The notes below the pieces were generated by a model. The model saw only the letters and a list, made by a program, of their open reading frames with translations. It did no database searches and had not been told where the DNA came from. A DNA stretch of 58,819 bases from Roseobacter sp. SK209-2-6 (GTDB lineage Bacteria; Pseudomonadota; Alphaproteobacteria; Rhodobacterales; Rhodobacteraceae), in contig NZ_AAYC01000020.1 in NCBI RefSeq assembly GCF_000169455.1, positions 1 to 58,819 of the forward strand, given 5' to 3'. Positions 25,052-33,298 of the stretch are shown piece after piece. Each line of letters opens with the position of its first letter. Position 1 is the first letter of the stretch. The translations under genes and the position numbers were made by a program.

Positions 25052-25681
25052 GCTAGAGGTAATGTACTTACCCCTAGCTTGAATTTCGTCTGAGTTTTCG
25101 CCACGGATTCAGTTACTCGGTAACTGATCGCCGGGTGCGGCTACACAGCCTTTTGATCATGACTGGCGCGACACCTTTGCGGTCCCCTCTAACACGACTA
25201 ACTCAGTAGTTACGGTTATGAGCTTCCCACCGGACAAGGCACTCACAATGTATAGCCTTTATCCTAACAAACTGTCAAACAATCAGTATTGCCCCCGTCA
25301 ACACCGCGCCAAACTTCTGTTGCCCCGAACAGTCCGCAGCTTGCGCGTCCTAGCATCTTACATCCAACAAGACCGGCATCATTTGTTTAGAACATATAGA
25401 ACGACCCCACACTTCTGGTGACACTCAAAATTACGGACACTACAACCGACACTAAGATCAATAATTTTATATTAAAAAACAAATATATAGAAAAATCCAC
25501 TGGAGTCCGGTACTCGCCTCCATTTAATTTCAATGACTTACATCTCATTTATACTCTTCAAGGTGTTCTGGTTTACAGGCCGGTTTACACAATCACCTCC
25601 AAATGCCAGCTTGATCGAAGGACCTGACCCGGATTCAGGCAACTAATTTGCGATCATGATCAGTTCAAAACTGGAGGCGTT
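25052..25681. other. Gene-poor A+T-rich stretch holding att copy 2
   Basis: These 630 bases contain no convincing coding frame. They are A+T-rich around 25440-25500. The 19-bp att repeat lies at 25506-25524. The rest may be remnants of the element end. Confidence 0.5.
25506..25524 (+). repeat. 19-bp direct repeat, att copy 2
   Basis: This is identical to the tRNA-Cys 3' end at 13858-13876, including CCA and two more T. Upstream bases do not continue the tRNA, so this is a bare att core at the far end of the element. Confidence 0.75.
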
Positions 25682-26506
25682 GTGCCGGATTTTTCTTCTG
25701 AAGATTTGCTTGGAATCGGCTTCATTGAAGTCGGAGAATGGACCACCGTTGAGGATGAGCTTTCCTACCAAATTCCCTCCGATACCGAGCGTGTCGTCCA
25801 AGCATTGATGAGGGAACCAAATGCTCTGTATGCTTTCCTGCAGAACGAAAACATCCTCTATATTGGCAAGACAACCCGGAGCCTTCACAAACGATTTCAA
25901 GGCTATCGTCGTCCAGGAAAGCGCCAACGCACCAACATCAGGTGTAACAATAAAATAAAACAGCTACTTGCCAGGGGACTGTCAGTTCGAATTCTTGGGT
26001 TTGTCCCAATCACCCATTTTCGCTACGGCGATTTTGAAATCAATCTCGCGGCAGGATTAGAGGATTCTCTTATCAGAACGATCAATCCACCATGGAATGG
26101 CGGCGACCGGGGTGGGGCAATTTCCGAGACCGAGGAACGCGAAGCTGCCGAAGAACATCCACCTGCGGTAACGCCAACTCATACGAGAAGCCCAAAAGGC
26201 AGCGGCCGCTTTCCATTCACGTTGGCGAGAACCTATTTCACGAAAGGAATTGTCAATGTCGGCGTCGAGGCAAGCGAACACCTTGGTGATGACGGTGAAC
26301 CCATCCTGGTGAAATTCAGCGATGCGTGGAAAGATGTGGGGTCACGCATCAATCGAACCGCCAACAGGTCTGGTGGCGTCCGAATTGTTGGAAACAACCG
26401 GGCAATTGCGCAATGGTTTCAGCGTCATTTCAACGAAAGTGACACCATTTCGTTCGAAGTGATTGATGCAAATACTATCCTCTTCCATGAGAACTCGAGA
26501 ACTTAG
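25682..26506 (+). CDS. GIY-YIG nuclease
   Basis: The start is GTG 25682 (274 aa). The GIY-YIG core has NALYAF (47-52), ILYIGKT (58-64), a basic helix with R71 in HKRFQGY, and the metal-binding Glu at about 127 in GLEDSLIRTINPPWN. The NPPWN end is common in restriction-type GIY-YIG enzymes. The C-terminal part (about 180-274) is a separate domain, perhaps DNA-binding. It could be a restriction or homing-type nuclease, with no methylase beside it. The DUF3883 gene follows by 68 bases on the same strand. Confidence 0.8.
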   Translation: MPDFSSEDLLGIGFIEVGEWTTVEDELSYQIPSDTERVVQALMREPNALYAFLQNENILYIGKTTRSLHKRFQGYRRPGKRQRTNIRCNNKIKQLLARGLSVRILGFVPITHFRYGDFEINLAAGLEDSLIRTINPPWNGGDRGGAISETEEREAAEEHPPAVTPTHTRSPKGSGRFPFTLARTYFTKGIVNVGVEASEHLGDDGEPILVKFSDAWKDVGSRINRTANRSGGVRIVGNNRAIAQWFQRHFNESDTISFEVIDANTILFHENSRT

Positions 26507-26574
26507 TCTGTAGGACATCACAATCTGCCGACAAAGAGGATGACATATGCACGCCTTCTGCATAGCCTGGCTCC

Positions 26575-27405
26575 ATGAGCGGTGAGGAATGGTCAGATCT
26601 GGAAAACGATGCCATCGTGGCAGACTACTTTTCCATGCTTTCTGATGAGTTGGGGGGCAACAGATACAACAAGGCAGCCCATAACCGCGCATTGCAGGAG
26701 TTGATCGGTCGATCCAAAGGCTCGATTGAATTCAAACATCAGAACATCTCGGCCGTCCTCAAGGGCTTGGGTGAAACCTGGATCAATGGCTATAAACCCG
26801 CCTTCAATTTCCAGATGTCTCTGGTGGATGCAGTAGCCCGGCATCTGCAGCAGCGCGGAGAGTGGATTGCCAGAAAACCCACCGCTGCAACTGGATTGTC
26901 GGAGGCTCCTGGTACAATCTGGATCAGCACACCGCCGACTATGCAGAACACACCGCCCCCTGATGAGCTGGAGCAAATGCAAGCTGTCGCGCGGAGATTC
27001 GATGTCGCTGGGCGGGATGAGAGGAACAGGTCTCTGGGCAAGGCTGGCGAAGAGCGTGTTCTGCATCATGAACGCGCGATACTGAACAGTGCGGGCCGAC
27101 AAGACCTCGCCAAAAAGGTGCGATGGGTCAGCCAGGAAGATGGTGATGGCGCCGGGTACGACATTTCGAGCTTTACGCCCGAAGGGAGCGCTCGCCTGAT
27201 CGAAGTGAAGACGACCAACGGCTGGGAACGCACGCCGTTTCATGTCTCCAGAAATGAGTTGGCGGTCGCAGAAAACAACCGCGACAGCTGGACCCTATTC
27301 AGGCTCTGGAATTTCTCACGGGAACCGAGGGCGTTCGAATTGAGTCCTCCCCTTGATGCACATGTCGAATTGACCGCCACGAGCTTCCAGGCAAGCTTTC
27401 ATTGA
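26575..27405 (+). CDS. DUF3883-type nuclease-like protein
   Basis: The 276-aa product has an N-terminal domain typical of this family (WSDLENDAIVADYFSMLSDE, residues 6-25) and a C-terminal PD-(D/E)XK-like nuclease with E160, D196 in GYDISSF and E210-x-K212 in RLIEVKTT. DUF3883 proteins are found in restriction and other defence loci. The GIY-YIG gene upstream lies in the same orientation, so the two may form an operon. The target is unknown. The gene is followed at 27418 by the converging integrase. Confidence 0.8.
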   Translation: MSGEEWSDLENDAIVADYFSMLSDELGGNRYNKAAHNRALQELIGRSKGSIEFKHQNISAVLKGLGETWINGYKPAFNFQMSLVDAVARHLQQRGEWIARKPTAATGLSEAPGTIWISTPPTMQNTPPPDELEQMQAVARRFDVAGRDERNRSLGKAGEERVLHHERAILNSAGRQDLAKKVRWVSQEDGDGAGYDISSFTPEGSARLIEVKTTNGWERTPFHVSRNELAVAENNRDSWTLFRLWNFSREPRAFELSPPLDAHVELTATSFQASFH

Positions 27406-27417
27406 ACAAACCCAAAA

Positions 27418-28539
27418 TCAGCCTGCGATTCCTGATTTCTTCCTTGCTTCTGCAAGCTTGCGCAGAACCTCATCCGACTTTTCAGGAACCAAGGCCACAT
27501 ACTTTTCGATGATGTTCGATGCGTGGCGAAGCCCCCACCCCATGGTGATAGCAATCTCCTCCAAAGAGCACCCCGCACGCAGAAGCTCGGTCGCTGCCGT
27601 TCCACGCATATCGTAAAGGTGGAGCTCATCCCGGATCGAATATTTGGCTGGATCATCTTTGGCCAGAGCGTTCACCCGGTTCCTGAGATCCCGCACAATG
27701 CCGGATGCACGTTCCGGCTGCAGCCTATGCCCCTCCAGCGAAACCACCAGGTATTCCTGGCCTTTCGGCGTGTTGTCGATCAGCTCGGCCAACGCCGGCG
27801 TCACCGGAATTGCTACTGGATTACCCGTCTTCGTCCGCTTGAAGAACAGGCGCCGACCTTTGGGGGTTCTTTGAACATGCTCCCGCTTCAGCAAGCCAAT
27901 ATCCTGAGGGGTAAGCCCTCCTTCGGAAGCCGCAACAACGATGCGTGTCTCCCGCTCATTGGCAACATCCTTGAGCGCTTGAATTTCTTCCGGCAGCCAA
28001 ACCAAATGCGCTCGCTTCGATTTATAGATGCGCGCAATATCCATATGGAAATGCGTTACGATCGAAGTGTCCTCAGCCTTTGCCCAATTCAGCAGCCTGG
28101 TCACAATGCTGGTCGCGTAGTCATATTGTCGTGGCGAATGCGACCATTGATCTTTCCATGTACGAATTTCGGACAACGCCTCCTTCTCTTCGAACATCAT
28201 GATCGGGTCTGGCCCAAATTCCTCCTCCAATGAGTCCAGGTATTTTTCGTAGTCATCCTTGGTTCGTGGTGCGAGAATCTTGAAATGCGCCGAGTTCTTA
28301 TACCGGCGGATTACAGCTGAAGTGGCATTCCTGCTTTCAGGCTGAGACGCTTCATTCATCGATCCGGGCTTGGACTTCGAGATATAGGCCTCCAGGTATT
28401 CCTGGGAACCGACTTTAATCCCCGAGGCGCTGTTCCAGAATTGCGGTCCACCTCGATAAACGTAATGATAGGTACGAACTTCCCCACTTGAGAGCTTCTT
28501 TTTAGGCCGGTGAATTCCGGTAAGCTTAACGTGCGACAC
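27418..28539 (-). CDS. Tyrosine recombinase with altered active site
   Basis: The 373-aa protein has the tyrosine-recombinase fold, with core-binding domain (about 70-160) and catalytic C-terminal domain. The Arg I box reads GGLTPQDIGLL where T stands for the usual Arg. Box II reads YDMRGTAATELL with Tyr for the first His. The final Tyr is present in IIEKYV. Two of the conserved residues therefore differ, so activity may be lost or altered. The start overlaps the 99-aa upstream gene by 14 bases. It sits beside a mobilization block and is the likely integrase of that element, or a decayed remnant. Confidence 0.75.
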   Translation of the reverse strand: MSHVKLTGIHRPKKKLSSGEVRTYHYVYRGGPQFWNSASGIKVGSQEYLEAYISKSKPGSMNEASQPESRNATSAVIRRYKNSAHFKILAPRTKDDYEKYLDSLEEEFGPDPIMMFEEKEALSEIRTWKDQWSHSPRQYDYATSIVTRLLNWAKAEDTSIVTHFHMDIARIYKSKRAHLVWLPEEIQALKDVANERETRIVVAASEGGLTPQDIGLLKREHVQRTPKGRRLFFKRTKTGNPVAIPVTPALAELIDNTPKGQEYLVVSLEGHRLQPERASGIVRDLRNRVNALAKDDPAKYSIRDELHLYDMRGTAATELLRAGCSLEEIAITMGWGLRHASNIIEKYVALVPEKSDEVLRKLAEARKKSGIAG

Positions 28540-28825
28540 GACGAGCCCTCCTTTGTTCCACGAGACTTACGGGCTCGGCATTCGCCGTGTGCTCATTGGC
28601 TTTCGTCTCCTGAAGCCCCTGAATCTGGTCCAACCTAAGTCGAACCAGTTTCGGGTCGAAATGGGATTTGCGTCCGGGTACAGGGGTGATCCCATATTCA
28701 TGACACCAATTCCGGAACCCATCACAAACGCCCGCATAACCTGCGGCGATGGCGAGCTCATGACTTGAAACAAAGCTAATAGAGGCCAAGATTTGCTCTT
28801 TTCTGGCCTGTACAGGAATGTTCAT
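28526..28825 (-). CDS. Small basic protein upstream of integrase, 99 aa
   Basis: This 99-aa product overlaps the integrase start by 14 bases on the same strand. The N-terminal part has helical features of a winged-helix or excisionase-like fold (SSHELAIAAGYAGVCDGFRN, about residues 20-39), followed by a basic tail (EQRRARRVAR). The position before an integrase suggests a recombination directionality factor. This is inference; no exact family recognised. Confidence 0.6.
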   Translation of the reverse strand: MNIPVQARKEQILASISFVSSHELAIAAGYAGVCDGFRNWCHEYGITPVPGRKSHFDPKLVRLRLDQIQGLQETKANEHTANAEPVSLVEQRRARRVAR

Positions 28826-28911
28826 TATTCAACCTTATTTTTGCACCGCGCCCATCAGCGGCAGCCGGAAAATTGGGTCGATGTAAATTTCACAAAGAAA
28901 GTTTGTTTGTA

Positions 28912-28972
28912 GGTTTGAATCCACAGCTGTCGGCGACTGGACGAGCTACTTGGGGAAGTAAAAATTCAAACC
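28912..28972. repeat. 9-bp inverted repeat around an intergenic region
   Basis: GGTTTGAAT (28912-28920) pairs with ATTCAAACC (28964-28972), separated by 43 bases. It lies between the 99-aa gene and the 3' end of the next gene. Possible att, operator or terminator; no further support. Confidence 0.35.
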
Positions 28973-29379
28973 TGTGAAAGCAGGTGGTCCGCTTCACGGA
29001 TCGCTGCGATCTTGTCGTCGAGTGATCGTTTCGCATTGCGAAATTGACGCCACCGCCAAGCGAGATTGATCAGATCGATGGCTTTGACATCGAAAATGTG
29101 CTCCGTCTCGACATCGCTTTCGAGAGCGCGGTCGCCGAGACCTTCCCGATATCCATTCGTGAACCGCCGGATTTGATCCCCGATGAGATCGATACGCTCT
29201 TCATCCATTTCTTCGAGGCCATGTCGCTCCCCGAGGCTGTGCAACAGCTCCAAAACGAATGGCTTGATCGTGCCCTGGGGTACGAGGCCGACTTCCCGCC
29301 ATTCTTGCGCCAGAAGGCGGCCATGACGAATGGCCTTCAGGGCAATCTCATGCGTCTCGCGTACCGTTTGTTCATCCAT
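28966..29379 (-). CDS. Unknown helical protein, 137 aa
   Basis: The start is the ATG at 29379, preceded by GGAGGG at a good distance. An upstream frame exists but lacks a site. The product (MDEQTVRETHEIALKAIRHG and on) is all-helical, with no membrane segment, and charged. Its last part (about 110-137) is a helix rich in basic residues. A dyad at 29399-29419 lies 20 bases upstream and may bind this or another regulator. Family unknown; probably a regulatory or accessory protein of the mobilizable element. Confidence 0.6.
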   Translation of the reverse strand: MDEQTVRETHEIALKAIRHGRLLAQEWREVGLVPQGTIKPFVLELLHSLGERHGLEEMDEERIDLIGDQIRRFTNGYREGLGDRALESDVETEHIFDVKAIDLINLAWRWRQFRNAKRSLDDKIAAIREADHLLSQV

Positions 29380-29943
29380 GTTGAACCCTCCATTGGGTGA
29401 GATCGCACCATGCGATCTCTCAAGACGCTGGCAGGGGAGGTTGCTGCCAGCGGGTGCCGTGTTCATCCCGGCTTCGAGGCGCTTGGCGTCTGCTCTTCAC
29501 GCTCTCAACCCGATGAGCGGGAAAGCAGATGCCGAGCACGAGACAGTCGTATTCATGAAAACCCCATTGGGCTGTCATTCTGATCAGGAAAATCCTGATC
29601 GGTTGCCGGAGGCACGGGCCTCTCTCAAAACATCACCAGATCCCACAGCGTTTCTATGGGTTTCTTAGGGTTTCACGCTTCTACCCTCCGAATGTTCTTG
29701 TATTTCAGTGACTTGGATGCGCCGCAGATCAGGAATTGCGGCGATCTTTCCCGTTGTTGCGGATTTCTCCACGGCAATCTGCAGAATTCACTCCAAGATT
29801 TGCGGAAACCTTCCACAAAAATGCGGCTGCTATCGTGAACACTGCGGCGCCACCCGGGAAAGATGCGGGTCCGAATTCGATTTCCGCGGAATTCGGTCCG
29901 GACCCATCTCCTTCGAACCGAAACCGGTCCAAGGAGATTTCTC
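29380..29943. other. 564-base intergenic region with several dyads
   Basis: Between divergent genes lie several dyads: GAGATCGCA / TGCGATCTC (29399-29419), GCTGGCAG / CTGCCAGC (29427-29451), and an imperfect repeat of GGTCCGAATTC with GAATTCGGTCC (29868-29899). The density suggests a control or origin region of the mobile element. No convincing coding frame is present. Confidence 0.5.
29399..29419. promoter_or_regulatory. Perfect 9-bp dyad upstream of 137-aa gene
   Basis: GAGATCGCA (29399-29407) and TGCGATCTC (29411-29419) are separated by three bases, 20 bases before the start of the minus-strand gene. It is a likely operator. Confidence 0.5.
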
Positions 29944-30831
29944 ATGACCCATAAATATATTGTCCTTGCTGCAGTTGTGGGCAAACTGGAAACCCTCAAC
30001 CTCGGCGCCAATGCGCTGAAGTTGGCGCATGGCATGTTGCTGCATGCCGACCTCGCCGTGAATGGTGAGACCAATGCTTTATGGAGAGCCATGAACACGC
30101 CTGCGCTGGTTCGCGCCAGCTTTCTGCGCGAAGAGCTTGGCTGGGCAAGCCAGAAAGGCAACCGCCCCCTCAGGACAGCTGTGGCCGACTCTGGGCTGAG
30201 ACAGGTTCTCAAGAACATCGCAGTGACGTCCAACGGCCGGGGCGTAATGCGTGAATTTCACCAACGCTTCATCGAGACCGCCACCGTTAAGAACTTCGAT
30301 CCTGTGAACCGCAAAAGCAAATACGCCCTCATGGACACTGCTTGTGTCGGGCAATGTCGAACGCGAGAAGATCTTCTGCTGCTCACCCGGGTGTCTATGC
30401 ATCGAAGGCAGGATTTTCCAAAATTTGAGCTCGCGGGTGTCGGCAGGCAGGAGCAGATTCCCATGGCAAAGAAGAAAACACTCCGATTGCAGGGTTCCCA
30501 GCAAGCTTCCGCTGATGGCGGGAAAACCGAACCCGATAGCGCCCGCTGGGCAAGTTCCCGGGACAAATGGCTCCAGGCGGCCAGAAAAGCTTCAAAGATG
30601 ACGGGAGACACGTTGCTGTTCCGGGTCATTGAAGGGATCGCAGACCCTGGCGTGATGAAAGTGGAAGTGTTGATCTCGAATTCCGACACGAATTGGGACC
30701 CGGATGTCTTCTTCAAATCAGGCGGCGGTCGTCGTCTCATCCTGGTCACTGACAAGGGGCACCGGAATTTGTCATCTGTAGAAGCCAAGGCAAGAGCGGC
30801 AGGAGAAGAAGTTCCCGGGCAACAGTCCTGA
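29944..30831 (+). CDS. Unknown 295-aa protein of the mobilizable element
   Basis: The start is the ATG at 29944, with AAGGAG 7 bases upstream. Residues 1-150 form one soluble domain (MTHKYIVLAAVVGKLETLNL and on); a low-complexity, charged linker (about 175-200, AKKKTLRLQGSQQASADGG) leads to a second, beta-rich domain (about 205-280). It might have arisen by fusion of two proteins. There is no recognisable catalytic motif. It lies upstream of the KfrA-like gene on the same strand. Confidence 0.6.
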   Translation: MTHKYIVLAAVVGKLETLNLGANALKLAHGMLLHADLAVNGETNALWRAMNTPALVRASFLREELGWASQKGNRPLRTAVADSGLRQVLKNIAVTSNGRGVMREFHQRFIETATVKNFDPVNRKSKYALMDTACVGQCRTREDLLLLTRVSMHRRQDFPKFELAGVGRQEQIPMAKKKTLRLQGSQQASADGGKTEPDSARWASSRDKWLQAARKASKMTGDTLLFRVIEGIADPGVMKVEVLISNSDTNWDPDVFFKSGGGRRLILVTDKGHRNLSSVEAKARAAGEEVPGQQS

Positions 30832-30972
30832 ATTCTTGTTTCGGCTCCGGGCAATGCCCTGGGGCCGAGTATCGATCATGATTTTGACAAACCGACTTAC
30901 CTGACCTTCCGACTTACCGATTTACCTAATTGCCGGCTTACAAACCTGACCAACTTATTGATTTACTTGGCG

Positions 30973-31027
30973 AACTTTCCGGACAAACAAACTTCTGAAC
31001 TTTCCCGAAAAAAGTTTGGAAAGTTTG
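30973..31027. promoter_or_regulatory. Repeat cluster upstream of the KfrA-like gene
   Basis: AACTTTCC occurs at 30973-30980 and 30998-31005, with the inverse GGAAAGTT at 31018-31025. CAAACTT (30988-30994) and AAGTTTG (31012-31018) form another dyad. A run of degenerate ACTTACC-like units precedes it (30895-30970). KfrA proteins bind repeats upstream of their own gene, so this is a likely operator. Confidence 0.5.
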
Positions 31028-31089
31028 TTTTTCGGTTTCGGCAGACGGACCCACCTCCCTCCTGCATCCAATGATGAAAGGAGAATCCG

Positions 31090-31713
31090 ATGCGCAAAGC
31101 AATCTTCAGCGAGGAAGATATCATCAAGGCTGGCCAGGCCCTGGAAAAGAAATTGGGCCGTCCGGTTTCGGCCTGGGAGGTGTTCAAGGAAATGGGGCAG
31201 CGTGGCAAGCTCTCGCGCTTCCAGGAGGTTTGGGAGGCCCATGCAGCAGACAAATCCGCCGAAGCTGTCCAAGTAACTGTGCTCCCGACCGACGTTGAAA
31301 CCCGCCTGGAAACGGCGTTGACGGCGTTTCGGGATGAATTCACCAGCGTTCTCGGCGGCATCGTGCGTGAACTGCAGGAAGAACACCTGCGCCAGACCGA
31401 TTTGGCGCGGCGAGATCACATGAACCAGGAGCCTGTCTTGCTGAACAAGGTCGAGGCCATGTCTGGCGAGTTGGAATTCATGAGAAACAGGGTCAAAGAA
31501 CTGGAAAAGGAAGCCGAAGAGGTTACCGCTGCGGAGGCCCCTTCCGACGCACCCGCTGAACCTTCGGCTCCAGCAAAGGCTCCGGTTGCGGCCGCGAAGG
31601 CGGCACCCAAATCTCCAAATCGACCGGTGAAGAATAGCCAGGTGAAGAAGACGTCTCGTCCGGCTCCCCCGAAGCCCAAGCCAACGCAGCAGCAAGCTCG
31701 GGCCCAAGCCTGA
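31090..31713 (+). CDS. KfrA-like plasmid DNA-binding protein
   Basis: The 207-aa product has an N-terminal helix-turn-helix like KfrA (FSEEDIIKAGQALEKKLG, then VSAWEVFKEMG, residues 6-37), a long helical region (about 60-150) as expected for its coiled coil, and an Ala/Pro/Lys-rich tail (about 150-207). KfrA proteins bind their own promoter and help plasmid stability. The start is ATG 31090, with AAGGAG upstream. Its 3' end overlaps the converging relaxase gene by 191 bases, where both products are low-complexity. Confidence 0.75.
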   Translation: MRKAIFSEEDIIKAGQALEKKLGRPVSAWEVFKEMGQRGKLSRFQEVWEAHAADKSAEAVQVTVLPTDVETRLETALTAFRDEFTSVLGGIVRELQEEHLRQTDLARRDHMNQEPVLLNKVEAMSGELEFMRNRVKELEKEAEEVTAAEAPSDAPAEPSAPAKAPVAAAKAAPKSPNRPVKNSQVKKTSRPAPPKPKPTQQQARAQA

Positions 31714-32737
31714 GGCTGTCGAATTGATTGGCGGCTGCAACAGCGGCCTCGGCCTCCTCAGCCGTCTTGACCCCTCGAAGTCGGCGCTTTTCAGCGTCGG
31801 CTTTTTCTTTGCGTTCAGCTTCTCTCTCCGAAGCTATTCGGGCAGCCTCTTCTCGGGCCTCTTCACGGCATCTGGCCCTCTCGACCTCCCAAGCTTCCCA
31901 AAGTGTATTGTTGCTCTCGCGCTGAGCCCGACGGCGCTTACCGGCGGGGGTATCATCTTCTCCTGTCTCAGCCAGCCGCTTGCGGGAGCGGGCGTGCAGC
32001 TTCGGACCCATATGCTCTTGGGCCTGGAGGCCGTGCGGGGCGTCACCGGCAGCGGCCATTGCGTCATAGGAACGCAGGTCTATCCGGACATGGGAGCCAA
32101 TCTCCTTGAGCAGTGCATTTGTACGTTTTTCCCACTCTCGTCGCATCTCCAGGAATTCCTGTGGGCCGGTGCTCGATCCATCAAGGATCCGGGTTTTCCC
32201 ACCGAATTTGCCAGTTTCAGGGCAAACCTCTCGTGTGGTGAGAAGCATGTGGACATGGAAATTGAGATTGGTCTGCTTCGGATCGAACAGTGCCTCGAGA
32301 TACTCATCCCATCCCAAGCCCAACTGCCCCTTTTCATGAAGCTTCTGGGTCTTCTCATCAAGAAATCTCGGCGCATGGATGTCAGCTTGCACGGCCACGC
32401 CGTAACGATCCCGCAGCCAGAGGCTGTACCCACGAACAAGGCGGATCTGCATGTCGACCGGTAGGTCGGCGGGCAGGCCAGGCCGCAGTTCCCGCGCCAC
32501 CCTGGCGTTTCCCTTCTTCTCGGCAAACTCGGCGGCATTCCAAAGCTCCTCCTCGGTGCCGGACCAGTTGATGAGTTCATGCGAAAGAAGCCCCGCCTTT
32601 TTTCCAGCCCGGTACCGGCGGCCGACGCGCTCATCACGGTAGCTGGTGCGCGCGATATAAGCCGCCGTTTTGACGGAAGATTTCCCGTCATCCCTGGTGT
32701 GGTTTATGATTTTGAAGAAACTCGCCGGATGCAACAT
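31523..32737 (-). CDS. MobA/MobL-family relaxase
   Basis: The start is taken at the ATG at 32737 (404 aa, MLHPASFFKII), because the conserved relaxase begins there. The upstream 45 residues are unsupported. N-terminal Tyr candidates (Y27 in TAAYIARTSY, Y33) and the metal-binding HxH at 161-163 in NLNFHVHMLL define the MobA/MobL relaxase domain, to about residue 230. The rest is charged and helical (about 270-350), then a Pro/Ser-rich tail. It would nick oriT and carry the strand during conjugative mobilization. Converges on the KfrA-like gene with 191-bp overlap; divergent from MobC-like gene. Confidence 0.85.
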   Translation of the reverse strand: MLHPASFFKIINHTRDDGKSSVKTAAYIARTSYRDERVGRRYRAGKKAGLLSHELINWSGTEEELWNAAEFAEKKGNARVARELRPGLPADLPVDMQIRLVRGYSLWLRDRYGVAVQADIHAPRFLDEKTQKLHEKGQLGLGWDEYLEALFDPKQTNLNFHVHMLLTTREVCPETGKFGGKTRILDGSSTGPQEFLEMRREWEKRTNALLKEIGSHVRIDLRSYDAMAAAGDAPHGLQAQEHMGPKLHARSRKRLAETGEDDTPAGKRRRAQRESNNTLWEAWEVERARCREEAREEAARIASEREAERKEKADAEKRRLRGVKTAEEAEAAVAAANQFDSLRLGPELAAALAWASGEPDETSSSPGYSSPVDLEIWVPPSRPQPEPLLEPKVQRVRRKGPPQR

Positions 32738-32821
32738 GGGAGAGAGATGGTTCCCGGAACCGATCTCCGCTCCCCAAAAGCCCGCGGCAGGCGCGCTGCA
32801 AACTTGGTTTGCGTAAATGCG

Positions 32822-32843
32822 CGCACGCACATGTACGCGTGCG
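32822..32843. promoter_or_regulatory. Palindrome between divergent mob genes, oriT candidate
   Basis: CGCACGC (32822-32828) and GCGTGCG (32837-32843) flank ACATGTAC. The site sits between the relaxase start and the mobC-like start, where oriT lies in many mobilizable elements. Candidate oriT or relaxosome-binding site only. Confidence 0.4.
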
Positions 32844-32946
32844 AAGGGGCGCTCCGAGAGGCGGCCTGGCAAAGCTCTTAATTTTTTCAGGAGCGATCTA
32901 TGCCCACCGGCCTCATTTCCTCTTCGAAAGGAAAAAGGAGACCATC

Positions 32947-33201
32947 ATGTCGTATGCGAAGCAGCTGGAGAAATTGGAAAGGGAGAATGCCCAGGCAAAA
33001 GCCAGGGTGAAAGATCTGGGAGCACGGCGCAGAAAACTCATGAGGAAGGCCGACGCGCGCCGGAAGATCCTCTATGGCGTTGCCGTCCTTGCCCTGCTCA
33101 AGGACCTGCCTGAGGCAAAGAGACTGGCTACGTTGGAGCGCCTGCATGCCAGGATCACAGTGAAGAGGGATCGGGATTTTCTTGGGCTTCCAGACCTTTA
33201 A
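32947..33201 (+). CDS. MobC-like small mobilization protein
   Basis: The ATG at 32947 is preceded by AAAGGAGACC. The 84-aa product starts MSYAKQLEKLERENAQAKAR, a charged coiled coil, followed by a basic region (RRRKLMRKADARRK, about 27-40) and a helical C-terminus. Such small basic coiled-coil proteins beside MobA/L act in relaxosome assembly. Divergent from the relaxase gene. The call comes from context plus composition. Confidence 0.6.
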   Translation: MSYAKQLEKLERENAQAKARVKDLGARRRKLMRKADARRKILYGVAVLALLKDLPEAKRLATLERLHARITVKRDRDFLGLPDL

Positions 33202-33250
33202 TTGGAATGGCTTCTCCGAGTACGTTGGTTGACGTCATTCAGGTGTTGTC

Positions 33251-33282
33251 TGATCTTCCACCACTCCAGTGGTGGAGGATCA
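33251..33282. repeat. 32-bp near-perfect palindrome resembling IS3 ends
   Basis: TGATCTTCCACCACT is followed by CC and then AGTGGTGGAGGATCA, with one mismatch between the arms. It begins and ends with TGATC/GATCA. On the minus strand its first 25 bases match 20 of 25 positions of the end of the IS3 copy at 38432. It lies between converging genes and could serve as a terminator, or be a TIR-TIR remnant of the same IS. Confidence 0.6.
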
Positions 33283-33298
33283 CGAGTTGAGACCACCA

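Noticed and set aside
28911-28922. T-arm-like GGTTTGAATCC
   Set aside because: No acceptor or anticodon arm lies around it; it is one arm of a simple inverted repeat.
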